A DNA stretch of 64,000 nucleotides from Leguminivora glycinivorella (taxonomy: Eukaryota; Arthropoda; Insecta; Lepidoptera; Tortricidae), in assembly GCF_023078275.1 (NCBI RefSeq), contig NC_062976.1, positions 4,278,001-4,342,000 on the forward strand, in the 5' to 3' direction. Numbering within the stretch: position 1 is the first letter of the stretch; the number at the start of each line of letters is the position of its first letter. Below, piece by piece: positions 1 to 11,193 of this stretch. The notes under the pieces are model-generated. The model was not told the DNA's origin. It was given only the letters and a program-made list of their open reading frames with translations, and did no database searches. Position numbers and translations under genes: made by a program.

Positions 1-550
1 CGCCATTACATTTTAATGTCAAATGATTTTATTTCTTTTTTACTTTGACGTCTCTGACAGTCGCCATTTGAAAAGAATGAAATGAACGAATGATTTTGGG
101 AAAGTAGTCGCCAAACGGTAACAATGTGTGCACGCGTAGTGCACACTTCTGTCACTTCTGTGACCATTTGTGCCTGTTACCAATCGTCCCCATTTGGGTC
201 GCCGCGACTAAACGTCGACCGTACTGCGACTAAGCATTGAGACCCGAAGGCCTGTGTGTACACAAAATAGGAGGATTTGCGTAGGAACGGCGACCGATTA
301 TGGTTATATGGGGTAACCATAACAAATCCAATAAGCAATGAAAGCCCTCATATGCGGTATGCTTATAATAAATTCCAAGGAAGGTGCTTATCTCCCGGAA
401 CAGAATTAAAGAAAACGTGACTATACACCGTGGTCTGTGAGTACACCAAATACTATTTATTCTGAAGGTCATACCTATTGAAGTGTGGGGCGTTGATTTT
501 ACGGGAAGTAAGTGAGAGACGAGCCTGACCAGTATAGAATTATTTTTTTT
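1..550. other. Unassigned, no gene seen
   Basis: No convincing coding sequence or known repeat is seen. A short perfect palindrome built on GTGTGCAC/GTGCACAC lies near 124-146. Stop codons are frequent in all frames. Confidence 0.5.
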
Positions 551-820
551 AGCCTATTGAAGTGTCCCACTGCTGGGCAATAAATAAATAAATAAAATAA
601 ATAAATATTCCTGATTCTCCGTTACTTCCGGCCAGTTGTTTACGAAGTCGTCAAGGTCTTCCCGCCATCTTTGCCTGGGCTTGTCCCGTCCACGCTTTTT
701 CGTCGGCATCCACTTGGTGGCTATGTTAGCCCACCTATCTGGATGCATGCGATAGACGTGGCCGGCCCAGTCCCATTTAAGCCTGGCGGTTTTTCTGCCA
801 ACATCAGAAAAATGTTGTGT
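551..820 (-). mobile_element. LINE 3' end with C-terminal tail of the reverse transcriptase ORF
   Basis: On the minus strand the frame is open from about 820 to the stop at 554. It contains the pattern WAGHVYRM followed by a basic RGRDKPRQRWREDLDDF stretch. This is the typical C-terminal tail of non-LTR retrotransposon polyproteins of the endonuclease-reverse transcriptase type, where GRPxxRWxDD is conserved. The DNA then reads GCCCAGCAGTGGGAC and an AATA-rich tail, as in LINE 3' ends. The catalytic domains are absent, so this is a dead 5'-truncated copy. Related tails lie at 12985-13146 and 59590-59826. Confidence 0.75.
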
Positions 821-829
821 GTATCGTAC

Positions 830-1770
830 CGTACCTACACTTCACTATGCAGAAAAAATATTATGACTTAAAGTTTAAACCGCATCCGTCACAGACAATT
901 TAAACTGTAATTTATAAATTGAAGTACAGCAGCAAATTTTCGACAACGGCGTTCCAGGGGTTGAGTTGACCAAGAGTTGAGAAAATTTGGGGATTAGCAA
1001 AGTGGGTTAAATTTGGCCAAGGCCAATAATAATATGTGTCGGGGTATTTTATCCCACGGTGTATGCTCATGTATTTGGTGAACAAATTGAGAACACGTGT
1101 ACAATTTTAGCGAATAATATTCTAAAGTAGGCGTTAGTAGGCGTTTATAGAAATAGAAATAGAGAGTTTGAGAGGTTTAGGCTTCTTTGACACTGACTTG
1201 TTACATTTTATAAGCCCTATTATGGGAGATAAATTAAACCAGACTTAAAAACACCTTTCAATAAATGATAAACTGTCACTCTTAATTTTTGAAAAAAAAA
1301 GGCAAAAGACATTTTCAGAATAAGCGTAAGTTGTTAACAAAAATGCACAAACTGTCAGTTTTGTGATGATAAATAAGCATGAAATTTCAATAAAAATATA
1401 GTTTTGGTGTTAATTATATAAACTTTAAGCTATAATCTACATTCAGAATGTAAAAAAAGTATACATATTTTTAAATAGATTTTATGCTTAATTGTCGTCA
1501 CAAAAGTGACAGCGAGTTAATTTTTATTAACAACTTTCGCTAATTGGGGGGACTCAAATTCTGAAAATGCTCTTAAACATGGTTGCGATGACAGTCACGT
1601 TATACATATACGTCATAATGTGCTTTTAAACTTGTCAATGAGTGTTTAACGCTAGTGTGTTTGCATTACATTGCGTGCCGCATTATTTTATATGGATAGA
1701 ATTGTTTATTTCAATTCTAAGTAAAATTTATCTTATTAAGTTTATTTTGTCCTAATATCAATATCCCATG
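830..1770. other. Unassigned AT-rich DNA
   Basis: No ORF or recognised repeat is seen. The stretch is AT-rich with scattered short duplications such as taggcg near 1130. Confidence 0.5.
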
Positions 1771-1772
1771 AC

Positions 1773-2316
1773 AAAAACCGGCCAAGAGCGTGTCGGGCCA
1801 CGCTCAGTGTAGGGTTCCGTAGTTTTCCGTATTTTTCTCAAAAACTACTGAACCTATCAAGTTCAAAACAATTTTCCTAGAAAGTTTTTATAAAGTTCTA
1901 CTTTTGTGATTTTTTTCATATTTTTTAAACATAATGGTTCAAAAGTTAGAGGGGGGGACGCACTTTTTTTTCCTTTAGGAGCGATTATTTCCGAAAATAT
2001 GAATATTATCAAAAAACTATCTTAGTAAACCCTTATTCATTTTTAAATACCTATCCAACAATATATCACACGTTGGGGTTGGAATGAAAAAAAAAACCAG
2101 CCCCCACTTTACATGTAGGGGGAGTACCCTAATAAAACATTTTTTTCCATTTTTTATTTTTGCACTTTGTTAGCGTGATTGATATACATATTGGTACCAA
2201 ATTTCAGCTTTCTAGTGCTAACGGTTACTGAGATTATCCGCGGACGGACGGACGGACGGACGGACAGACAGACATGGCGAAACTATAAGGGTTCCTAATT
2301 GACTACGGAACCCTAA
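1773..2316 (-). mobile_element. R2 element (GTCC microsatellite family)
   Basis: Full-length copy in inverted orientation relative to 61619-62228. It runs from AAAAACCGGCCAAGAGCG to GACTACGGAACCCT. It holds a short CGGA/CAGA run at about 2238-2271 where the partner has a long GTCC run. No coding frame is present. It is non-autonomous; the class is unknown, although microsatellite-linked Helitron-like repeats of Lepidoptera are a plausible relative. Confidence 0.7.
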
Positions 2317-2413
2317 TAATAGAGGCGCCACCGTCTATGTAAACTGGTTTTGCATCTGGCAACTATTGAGTCACTTTTGTATGAGAAAAGTAAGTGTTGC
2401 TGTGATAAAAAAA

Positions 2414-2846
2414 TAGTTATTTGTTATACAAGGGGGCAAAGTTATATTTTAACGCCGAGTGTGGAATTGAAAAACGAGCAAGTGAAATCATTCTATAGTT
2501 GAACCACGAGCGAAGCGAGTGGTTCGAGAATAGAATCCTGAACTTGCGAGTTTTTTAACACACGAGAAGTAAAATACATTTGCCCCCGAGTGTAACACAA
2601 AACTTTTCCCCTCACTATAGCGAGGAAACTACAACGCAAAAAAAGCGTTTATCACTGCTTCCAGTAGGTAGTTCCACAGGTGGTAAATCATCTTAATTAC
2701 TAGATTCATCTGCTTTTATCAATTTTAAAGCAGTTAATTTGACTTTATTCAAGGTCAAATTACTTTACCCACTAGTGGATAAAATGCGTTTTTACCCGCT
2801 GGTATTAAAGGACAAAACACGTGTTTTCGAGCTAGTGAGGGGAAAA
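2414..2846 (+). mobile_element. R3 element, full length
   Basis: Runs from AGTTATTTGTTATACAAG to GCTAGTGAGGGGAAAA. An internal inverted repeat pairs the ACGAGCAAGTGAAA side with the TTGCGAGTTTTTT side around GAGCGAAGCGAG, giving a stem of nearly 40 bp. This copy has a small duplication (CCAGTAGGTAGTTCC). Other copies are at 13913, 22669, 23216, 54680 and 55352. Confidence 0.75.
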
Positions 2847-3212
2847 ATAGTTTAATTTCTACTCTTTGCCAAGCTGTAAGAGATTCGCCCGTATTAGATT
2901 TACGCACTGTATAGCTAATATAATAATAGTTGGAATTTATGTCTAAAGAACAAAGTTTTATATCGCCGATCTTAATGTCCGCAGTGTATAAATTTAAACC
3001 CCCAAGTAATATTGCAATATTGCCTCAATACACGCAATTTGAAAACAACTAAACTTGTATCCAACTTATAATTGACGCGACAGTTTTAGTAACTTTAGTT
3101 ACTAATTGGACTTGAGTTGTGTACACAAACAAGTGACAAACTTAAGCCAAGAACTAAGTTTTAGGAGCTTTGACAAGACAGGTGTAAAGGTACTACTGAT
3201 TAATAATAAGGT

Positions 3213-3350
3213 ACAGTCAACCAATTGGAAGCCTAGGCCACTGTAGTAGAGCTATGTCATAGTGACGTTATAAATTAGATTGTAAGAAATCTCTTGCTTG
3301 TCATTTTGACATGGTTGAAGAGCGGCCTAGGGTTCCAATTGGTTGACTGT
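3213..3350. mobile_element. 138-bp MITE, ends ACAGTCAACCAATTGGAA
   Basis: Terminal inverted repeats of about 27 bp with few mismatches: ACAGTCAACCAATTGGAA on the left and TTCCAATTGGTTGACTGT on the right. The centre is non-coding. A degraded relative is at 17999-18112. Confidence 0.75.
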
Positions 3351-3703
3351 TCCGTTCTTTACGTATTTTACTTCTTTTCAGGTACCTACAGGAATGCCAA
3401 AAACCAGCCTTTACGGATAGCCAGGTTCCCAAGTTATCATTTACAATCTCAACAAAAATAGAAAATACCTTATTATTGATAGGTACGGTCACGGACTTTA
3501 ATTGTTGATCCACTTCTAGCTCATTTTATACTGGACATTTCAGAGTTAAGCATAGTTAATATGACGTTCCAGTATAAAATGTACCTACCTATTGACGCAT
3601 AAATAATCTAAGATTAAATATATCTCAAAAAAGGCGCTGAGACAAATTGCTCCTTGTTTTGACGCAAAACATGACGAGCAATCTTCGGCTTTTCCTTTTT
3701 TTA

Positions 3704-3890
3704 ATACTACGTCGGTGGCAAACAAGCATACGGTCCGCCTGATGGAAAGCTGACACAGTCACCTATGGACGCCTGCAACTCAAGGAGTGTCACGTGCGTG
3801 TTGCCAACTCATTAGAAACTAGTACACTCCTTTTTGCTGTGTTAAGTACACAGCAAAAAAGAGTGTACAAGTTCCAAGGAGTTTTATACG
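3704..3890 (+). mobile_element. Lepidopteran interspersed repeat (TACTACGTCGGTGGCAAAC family)
   Basis: Begins TACTACGTCGGTGGCAAAC and contains CCTGATGGAAAG, GCCTGCAACTCAAGGAGTG and a terminal hairpin in which AGTACACTCCTTTTTGCTGTG pairs with CACAGCAAAAAAGAGTGTAC. Copies lie at 16813 and 17380, with a minus-strand fragment at 44083. It is probably a SINE, but no promoter boxes were confirmed. Confidence 0.65.
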
Positions 3891-4334
3891 TGAGTAACCC
3901 GTTTTTTACATATTTAATATACTTAATACCTCCTACAGCAGCCACTATTCTGTCTACATTTTGATCTACCTGCTATCTCCCTGGCAGCATGTCCCGCCCA
4001 ACCATATATTCTGTAATATTAGAAACCTCCGACACCTGCAAAAGGTCTCCACACACCAAATTGATGGATCGACACCACGTCATTCAGAATTGACAGCTTA
4101 ATTATTCGCCGCAGACCCTTGACGTAAACAACTGACCAGTTTACCAAACGATGTAAGCGACTGAACTCTTGTGTCCTTATTTTTGACTGAAACGTGATAT
4201 GTGACGAAATAAAAGTGTGAAACTAATAGTGTAAAATTTGAACTTCTGATTAGCAGAAACGTCTGCAATCGAAGCCACTAGGCTTACGGGTCCCATTGAC
4301 CTAAGTAGTGGAAAATTTCGCTGGCTTGGTTGAA

Positions 4335-4407
4335 GTCTTGGTGGCTCAGTTGGCAGAGCGCTGGAATATTGATCCAGAGGCCGTGAGTTCAAGTCTCACC
4401 CAAGGCA
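4335..4407 (+). tRNA. tRNA-like cloverleaf, apparent anticodon ATT; probably repeat-derived
   Basis: The 73 nt fold into a complete cloverleaf. The acceptor GTCTTGG pairs with CCAAGGC (one G-T pair). The D stem GCTC/GAGC, anticodon stem CTGGA/TCCAG and T stem GTGAG/CTCAC with loop TTCAAGT are all perfect, and the discriminator is A. The anticodon loop ATATTGA gives ATT, which is not the normal Asn isoacceptor (GTT). An oligo-T run follows within 15 nt. It is bracketed by a 10-bp inverted repeat, AGTGGAAAAT (4307-4316) and ATTTTCCACT (4411-4420). The 5' flank TTCGCTGGCTTG is shared with the broken copy at 22420-22490, so this is more likely a tRNA-derived dispersed element than an ordinary gene. 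Confidence 0.55.
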
Positions 4408-4429
4408 GACATTTTCCACTTTTAAATTT

Positions 4430-5730
4430 ATTGTAATAGTGTAAATTTCGTTACTTATATTAAAATAAAAATGATAAGGTAAAATTAGTCACTTTTAGGC
4501 TAGGGTTGCCACGTTGCCAATGACAATCAAGTGCGGGTAGTTCGAAAAACTCGTACAGCTAGATGTTGATACAACTCCCAGACAGTCTACCCGTGACCAC
4601 GGACGTAATGTCACGTTTGAAACGTCGGGTAAAATATAAACGTAAGTTTTGCGCGATTGAGTCCCGTTTTAATGTAATAATATGTAGTTTGTGCTATTAC
4701 TAAAACGTCAGTAATTCATTTAGGATTCTAAAACGTCAAAAACTGAAAGTAGAGGCTCAGAATCGCGTAAACGACCATTGTCTCGTCACCTAACATGCTC
4801 GTATACCTTGCAAAATATTGAAGCGCTTCAAAAACAGTTGTCATCCCGAATCATTCGTACTTTTGGCATTTGTCAACACACTTGCACTGTCTACCTTTCT
4901 AAAGCCTTGGACATATAGCCTTTTGTTAAAGGTTAAAGGGCAAGTTAGGGCGAGCAACCCTTCAAATGTCAAGGAGGACAGTCACGTTCCAGAATTAAAT
5001 TAACTATTAATTGATCTTTCGATTTGGGTCTCAGTTTTGTTCTATTGTCTTCGATTTTCGCGAATTTTCCCGTTTACAAAATAAAATATGAAATAAAACT
5101 GTGGCACCGAATTATACCTATCACGTACCTATAATAAATTTGCAATACATGAGTAGGTACCTATCGCGCTAACCGAAGACAATATGGAATAAACGAATGA
5201 TTTTTAGGTATTTCGGAGTCATAATATTGTCTTTTTATTTTCATGTCTTTCATTTTTTGTTTTTTAAGAACTTACTCATATAAAAATAACCCAATAGACA
5301 TACAAATGTAATAGAATATTGTTAAATTTGACATTAAGTCTTATTTATTTTTATCCATTAAAAAATGTTTGCCTTCAAAATATTTCACTAAAATATTCTC
5401 CAAATCCCTGTCTGTAAATGCAAAGGTAAAACTCACCTAAAACAAAACAAGGCATTATTTTGAAACATTAAGTAGACTTTCAATTCATTGAACAATATTT
5501 TAAACAAGGCAAAAGCATTAAAATATAAAAATGTATTTGAAAATTCGAAGTTGGCTAAACTTTTAACAGCTTAAAAAGTTTCAACTTTACAAACAGCCGT
5601 CGAGTTTTTTTTTAATGCGACCTCGATGTTGAGAGGAAATATTCCGCTTAGTACTTTGTTTAATAGTATCTACATTACGATACAAGTACGGAAAAGAGGA
5701 AATTCGAAACGAGTGGAGTGGCGATAAATG
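4430..5730. other. Unassigned AT-rich DNA
   Basis: No supported gene. The 61-residue frame at 4818-5003 shows no domain and no splice context. A segment near 5700-5745 (TCGAAACGAGTGG, ACACGACCGAAG) resembles a motif at 17887-17932 and may be a fragment of a dispersed repeat. Confidence 0.45.
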
Positions 5731-5734
5731 AAAA

Positions 5735-6700
5735 CACGACCGAAGGGGGGGGATACCCCCATTTGCCAGAATTTCATTTGCCATAATTTTATTTGCCATC
5801 CTATTCAACAATCATAATATTGTTTCTCATAACATCTTATGCCATAATCATTGTTTACTATATTAATCTAGTGCCAGAAACTTTGTTTCCCATAAAGTCA
5901 GTTTCCATAATGTCATTTGTCAGAATCATCGAAATCCGTAATTACCACATTCCATACCATCATTTGTCATACAAATTAGCGTCCAGAAAAGTCAATTTCC
6001 ATAATGTGCTTTGGCAGAATCGAAAACTACTATAATAGGTATTAGAAGGACTAGAGAATGAAACTGCTATCAGAAAGTAGGTTAGGTTAGGTTAGAACTG
6101 TGACCCCTGGAAAATGAAACTGCTATCAGAAAGTAGGTTAGGTTAGGTTAGAACTGTGAACCTCTGGAAAAGGAAACTGCTTGAAAGGTAGGTTAGGTTA
6201 GGTTAGAACTGTGACCCCCCGGAAAATGATAATACTATCAGACAGTAGGTTAGGTTAGGTTAGAACTGCGACCCCTGGAAAATGAAACTGCTATCAGAAA
6301 GTAGGTTAGGTTAGGTTAGAACTGTGACCCCCTGGAGAATGAAACTGCTGGAAAAGTAGGTTAGGTTAGGTTAGAACTGTGACCCCTGGAAAATGAAACT
6401 GCTATCAGAAAGTAGGTTAGGTTAGGTAATAATATGGGCAACAATTAATATGGCAATAATTGCTTATGGAGTTTGAATATTCTATGAAACCATATTATTG
6501 CACTTAATAATATGGCTAACAAATAGTATGGCATTGTATGATTATGGAAGGTAATATTCGGATAAACAACGAGTATGTCATATGATTTTTATGGTAAACA
6601 AATCATTCGGGCAAATGAAATTCAGGCAAGTTAGATTCGGGCAAATGAATATTATGTTAAATGACTGTCGGGCAAACAATAGACAACCCCGAAGGGGGTG
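5735..6700. repeat. Inverted-arm element made of degenerate TTTGCCATAA motifs
   Basis: The left arm (5755-6040) repeats variants of ATTTGCCATAAT or CATTTGCCAGAA at irregular spacing. The right arm (6430-6690) carries the reverse-complement style (GGGCAAATGAA, ATATGGCAATAA). Outer edges are also related: ACCGAAGGGGGG on the left, CCCCGAAGGGGGTG on the right. The TTAGG-containing minisatellite lies between the arms. No protein is encoded. The element type is not one I can name. Confidence 0.6.
6050..6430 (+). repeat. Minisatellite, 7 units of 54-59 bp, each holding telomere-like TTAGG repeats
   Basis: Each unit reads AATGAAACTGCTATCAGAAA, then GTAGGTTAGGTTAGGTTAG, then AACTGTGACCCCTGG. Seven units differ by point changes and small indels, and the last loses its 3' part. 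GGTTAGGTTAGGTTA matches the insect telomeric pentamer TTAGG in three phased copies. This is interstitial, not a telomere end, because the pentamers are split by unique spacer in every unit. Confidence 0.85.
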
Positions 6701-6867
6701 TTTTAAATCGACACGTGTGACGATCTTTTTCACACCTGTATTGTACTACGTTTTGCAGTAAGTAGAGGTACATATTGCTCATTGAAGTTATGACATAGAA
6801 ACAAGCAAAGTAGCTGTACTTTAAAATAAGCTAAGTAGCGTAACGATTGTAACTTCGGCAAGGCCGG

Positions 6868-7135
6868 TTTTTAACCCCCGACGCAAAAACGACGGGGTGT
6901 TATAAGTTTGACATGTCTGTCTGTGTGTGTGTCTGTCTGTCTGTTTGTCTATCTGTGTGTGTGTCTGTCTGTGGCATCGTAGCTCCCGAACGGATGAACC
7001 GATTTGGATTTAGTTTTTTTGTCTGAAAGCTGAGTAAGTCGGGAGTGTTCTTAGCCATGTTTCATGAAAATCGGTCTACTATAGGTATGTCGCGGTCGGG
7101 GTATTTTCGAAATTTGAATTTTGTGGTTAAGTTAT
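6868..7135 (+). mobile_element. R1 element (GTCT microsatellite)
   Basis: Begins TTTTAACCCCCGACGCAAAA, followed by a GTCTGTCTGT-type run, then CATCGTAGCTCCCGAACGG, ACCGATTTGGATTTAG, CATGTTTCATGAAAATCGG, and ends TTTTGTGGTTAAG. It resembles the microsatellite-linked, Helitron-associated repeats reported from Lepidoptera (Lep1/MINE type); that link is from memory. Non-coding. Confidence 0.7.
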
Positions 7136-7797
7136 ATAGACATAATAGTTCTTTAACAAGCGATGTGGCCCCATATAGAATAAACTAGGAGCGAAGAATA
7201 ATGTAAAAAATCGATATGAAACTCGCATTATTAGTTTCCAAGTTGTTACTTCCACTTCGTGTTGAGCTGGCGATATTTTTTAAATCATAAACCCGATAGG
7301 CACAGTTCCAGCTCTGCAAATACTATGAACTATAAAACTCCTGTGAGACTCATTTAAAAATATTTTAAGCGGGTTACTCACGTATTAAGTCGATATAACC
7401 AAAGATCGGGGAATTATTCATAGCAAAAATCAAACTGTCAAAGGGATTGACCGAACTGTTTTATCGACTTATTGATAATATTTGTCACTTAACGAAACAA
7501 AGTTAAAGTAATGAAATCAAATATATTTTTGGAAAAAAATTATAAACTGTGGATTGTTAATCTTTTTCCATGGAATGTTGCACGAAACTAATAATATGAT
7601 TAAATCTATATAGAGTGTGCCTGAACTCGTACTTTTTGAGCATTGTGACGAATGAGTTTTACTCACTAAGTGACTTTCAACACAATGTTTCTTTAGCTGA
7701 TGTAAATGAACATCACATTTAGAGAAAGATTCTTCTCTTAAATGTTATGGTATTAAACTCTTTAAATGCAAGTTTCGCTTTTCTACATCTATTATTT
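7136..7797. other. Unassigned
   Basis: No gene and no recognised repeat. A short stretch near 7300-7400 (AGGCACAGTTCCAG, CGGGTTACTCACG) resembles other intergenic DNA of the window but has no clear boundaries. Confidence 0.4.
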
Positions 7798-8011
7798 AAG
7801 GTACAGCGGGGCAAATCTCGACTGGGCGGCAAATTGTAACTAATCCATTTTTCCATTATGACGCTATGATGTTCAGTTCTACATGTATCCACTGAACATG
7901 CCTACCGTATATAACCGGTGGACACTCTATTTAATAATGCAAACAATGTAAGACATGGGAAAATGGACCAGTTACATTTGCCCCCAGTCGAGATTTGCCC
8001 CACTGTACCTT
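7798..8011. mobile_element. 214-bp MITE, ends AAGGTACAGCGGGGCAAA
   Basis: Inverted ends of about 40 bp: AAGGTACAGCGGGGCAAATC on the left and GATTTGCCCCACTGTACCTT on the right. The centre holds GTTCTACATGTATCCA and ATAACCGGTGGACAC. A second copy is at 63349-63548 and a half copy at 53530-53640. Confidence 0.8.
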
Positions 8012-8250
8012 ATTTGCATTGAGCGCGTAAATAAAGTCCCTGTTTATCGACCTAGCCCTTTCTAGGTAATCTAGACTTCGAAACCGCGGGGAGTTTTCCC
8101 TTTAACTTAGATATCGGATAATCATTTGATATTCCTTTTGATCTGGGTTTGAATTTCATTATTTATCATGTTGGGTAAAAAGTATTGTAAGTTTATATTT
8201 TAGTTTCAATACTTTATATTGAAACTTTTTTTTAACATTTTTTTTTTTTT

Positions 8251-8484
8251 TTAAAAACGACGAGGTGTTAGAAGTTTGACGTGTCTGTCTGTCTGTCTGT
8301 TTGTATGTCTGTCTGTGGCATCGTAGCTCCCGAACGTAATCCGTTAATTAACCGATTTAGATTTAGTTTTTTTGTTTGAATCCTGAATTAGTCGGTAGTG
8401 TTCTTTAGCCCTGTTTCATGAAAATCGGTCCACTATGTCGCGGTCGGGGTTTTTTCAAAATTGAAATTTTGTGGTTAGGTTATT
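8251..8484 (+). mobile_element. R1 element, decayed 5' end
   Basis: AAAAACGACGAGGTGTTAG is followed by a GTCT run, CATCGTAGCTCCCGAACG and the standard R1 3' part ending TTTTGTGGTTAGGTTA. The normal AACCCCCGACGC start is replaced by a poly-T tract. Confidence 0.65.
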
Positions 8485-8499
8485 AGCTTCATGCTTTAG

Positions 8500-8572
8500 C
8501 TTTTTTTAACCCCCGACGCGAAAACGACGGGGTGTTATAAGTTTGACGTGTCTGTCTGTCTGTTTGTGTGTG
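8500..8572 (+). mobile_element. R1 element, 5' fragment
   Basis: Only the first 73 bp of the R1 consensus are present (TTTTAACCCCCGACGCGAAA to GTCTGTTTGTGTG), directly after the preceding R1 copy. The rest is missing. Confidence 0.6.
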
Positions 8573-8865
8573 ATTTTCATTTGCTCCTATCCTGTGCGAC
8601 CTCATGCCACTCAGTATTTACACTAAGGTCAAACATAGGTTTTCTCGTATTTACTCCATCGAAATCCTAAAAATAATTTAAAAAATGAGAAATTAGTCGT
8701 GATTGTGTGGACATGTTTAAATGAGATTTATTATTCTTATGGGAGTCTTACAAAAGAGGTAATCATTGTTAGTGATAATGTTTAGTTAGAGTTTTGTTTT
8801 GTAGATAAGTGAAAGTGTTCTAGATAACGGCATACGTTTGATTGTTATGTGGCACTTAGACCGTC

Positions 8866-9163
8866 AGCTGGTGAGTTTCGATCTAGTTTTGGAGGTCGCG
8901 GGTTCGAACCCCGGCTCGCATCAATGAGTTTTTCTGAACTTATGTGCGAAATGTAAAAAAAGGAAAACATTGTGAGAAAACCGGACTAATTCCAATAAGC
9001 CTAGTTACCCTTCGGGTTGGAAGGTAGTCGCTTAGGCAGGCAGTCGGGTAGGCAGTCGCTTTCGTAAAACTAGTGCCTACGCTCAATCTTGGGAACAGTT
9101 GTCAAAGCGGACCCCAGGCTCCCATAAGCCGTGGCAAATGCCGGGATAACGATAGATGATGAT
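8866..9163 (+). mobile_element. S1 SINE (tRNA-derived head)
   Basis: Contains a pol III box B-like GGTTCGAACCCC, then AATGAGTTTTTCTGAAC, GGAAAACATTGTGAG, AACCGGACTAATTCCAATAA, CCTTCGGGTTGGAAGG, and the 3' part GCCGTGGCAAATGCCGGGAT ending in a GATGATGAT tail. An internal duplication (GGCAGTCG, GTAGGCAGTCG) is unique to this copy. Confidence 0.75.
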
Positions 9164-9972
9164 TTAGGACTAGTTTTGCTAAACGAGACACTACAAATTT
9201 ACCTCCGCAAATATGGCATTCAAAGCACTCAATCGACTATTCGCAAAGCCTTGCCTCGCTAGTCGCCATCAACACGCAACGTGGTAATAAAACTGATAAA
9301 TGCCCGATATCACGACTTCGCGAATACACTATACAAAAAACTTAACCCACATCTACCCTCACTTGCAATTAGAGTCTTAAATTTAAGTTTTTAAAGTTGG
9401 AATTTGCGTGTATGGTTAGAGGTGGATGGTATCTTTTGGTGTTGAGTGGAAAGTTGCCTATGCGCACTCGGGGCGTAAAATTATATGGGTGTTTTGTTTA
9501 CGAATGTAATGTGCGGAAATTATGATTTGATAACGGCGACTGTGATGGGGTGGCTAGCGCTGTATGAATGTTGGTCGTAAATAATGACGTAAAATTACTG
9601 AATAATAAAAAGTTATTTTTGACAGATAATAAGGAGGTGATAAAATGATGTCAGGTAACAGTAACTTTTAGTACTAAAGCTTAAAGCTCGATCGATTAAA
9701 GCTTTTGAAATCAATATTGCACTTATACCTAGTTTCCTATTTAGATGTTTAAAGAAATAACCCCTTGGAAATGTTAGGATGTTTGTAGAATGATGGTGAG
9801 GTCAGGTGACTAAGTCAGGATTTTCCATACTACTAGGCAGTTGGGCGTACAGTCATCTGTAATATCATATTACTGTCCAAAAGCCGCGAAAATATGCACA
9901 CCCTCTTGCGGTGCTACAAATAAAATCGATATTTTTGCCGCCTTTGTTTTTGCTGTTAACAGAACGTCTATA
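9164..9972. other. Unassigned
   Basis: No supported gene. AT-rich, with stops in all frames and no identifiable repeat boundaries. Confidence 0.45.
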
Positions 9973-10229
9973 TTTTTTAACCTCCGACGCAAAAACGATG
10001 GGGTGTTACAAGTGTGACCTGTCTGTCTGTCTGTATGTCTGTTTGTCTGTCTGTGTGTGTGTCTGTCTGTGGCATCGTAGTTCTCGAAAGAATGAACCGA
10101 TTTTGATTTAGTTTTTTTTCTGAAATCTGAGTTAATCGGCAGTGTTCTTAGCCATGTTTCATGAAAATCGGTCCACTATGTCGCGGGTCGGGGGTTTTTT
10201 CAAAATTTTAATTTTGTGGTTAGGTTATT
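9973..10229 (+). mobile_element. R1 element
   Basis: Full-length copy from TTTTTAACCTCCGACGCAAA through a GTCTGTCTGTCT run to TTTTGTGGTTAGGTTA. The 66-residue frame through it is an artefact of the microsatellite. Confidence 0.7.
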
Positions 10230-10481
10230 ATTTTTACGCGATAGGTTCAATTCTCGCCATGCAAATACTGTATACTTAAACATAAGGTTAGCAACCCTGC
10301 GCTAGTCATAAATAGACGGTCTGCTCCCTTCTCCCCCTTCCACTGCCACCATAACTTGGACAACCCTTTACGCCAAACAAATTACCCTATTATGTCAAAG
10401 TCGTATTAAAGTACGTTTTAAGGCTACCTTGCGGAGGTATTTCATAATATTTTATGTTGTTTCTTCATACATAGGGCCAGG

Positions 10482-10733
10482 TACACTGAGAGAAAATACA
10501 ACCAGTTTTCATGTTCGTTCAACAAGTTTTTTGGTTAAAATAGCGCCTACGTGCTCTTTGGTTCAAACAACAAGCTACTTGTCATTTGAATCGGCAATAT
10601 ATTTAAATCAACCAGTCGATTTTATAAAAACAACCTGACACATATTGTTTTAAATATACGTTTGGCTGATTCAAACGGATAAACCGCAACAAGTCGAACT
10701 TGTTAAATTCACAATGCAAATTTCTCTCAGTGT
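10482..10733 (+). mobile_element. M1 MITE, 250 bp
   Basis: Ends TACACTGAGAGAAAA and TTTCTCTCAGTGTA in inverted orientation, with TA at both edges, consistent with a TA target duplication. The inside is built of AACAAG/CTTGTT motifs in both orientations. Non-coding. Other copies are at 18128, 23980, 30856 and 43318, with a longer relative at 44587. Confidence 0.85.
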
Positions 10734-11193
10734 AGGGAAAAAATGAGACCTGCTGGCGTAGCACATTAGTTCGATAAACTTTATCGCATCGGTGCGTCCC
10801 TACCGCACTTACAAACAAATAGTACGAAATGGGCTGACGTTGTATCATTAATCACGCGACCACGCTTGCCTGCCTTTGTTAGAAAATCCAAAATATATTG
10901 AAATATTACATAAAAATCTAATACCATTATCATACATCTGTGCATTAAGTTTGTGTAGATATTTCTACAACTTTGGCTGTATTCATATCTTTGCTGAATC
11001 TGCCACCATCTGCCGTTCGAATATGGTCGTGTATTTAGGAATGGTATCATAATAATTGTTTATAGTTTGCTGTGGTGTAGACAACAGCTGTTTCTAACCG
11101 TTATTTGATAGTTTCATAATGGCTATTGTATTGTTCAGTGTAAAACGCAATAAAGTTTCGAAAGGATAAACAAGCGATGATTTTACTTAGGTT
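10734..11193. other. Unassigned
   Basis: The 89-residue minus frame at 10781-11050 has no recognisable domain or splice context. GATAAACTTTATCGCATCGGT near 10773 resembles 47596-47605 (CGCATCGGTGCG), perhaps a small dispersed motif. Confidence 0.4.

Noticed and set aside
6050..6430. A true chromosome end
   Set aside because: TTAGG pentamers are in threes separated by unit spacer, with element arms and normal sequence on both sides.
6050..6430. CRISPR array
   Set aside because: Regular spacing is superficially similar, but the spacers are themselves repeated and the genome is eukaryotic.
10429..10638. Repeated HVRSTSFLVKIAPTCSLV peptide, also at 24076 and 30825
   Set aside because: The same peptide comes from M1 MITE copies in either orientation; no start context or domain, so it is not a gene family.
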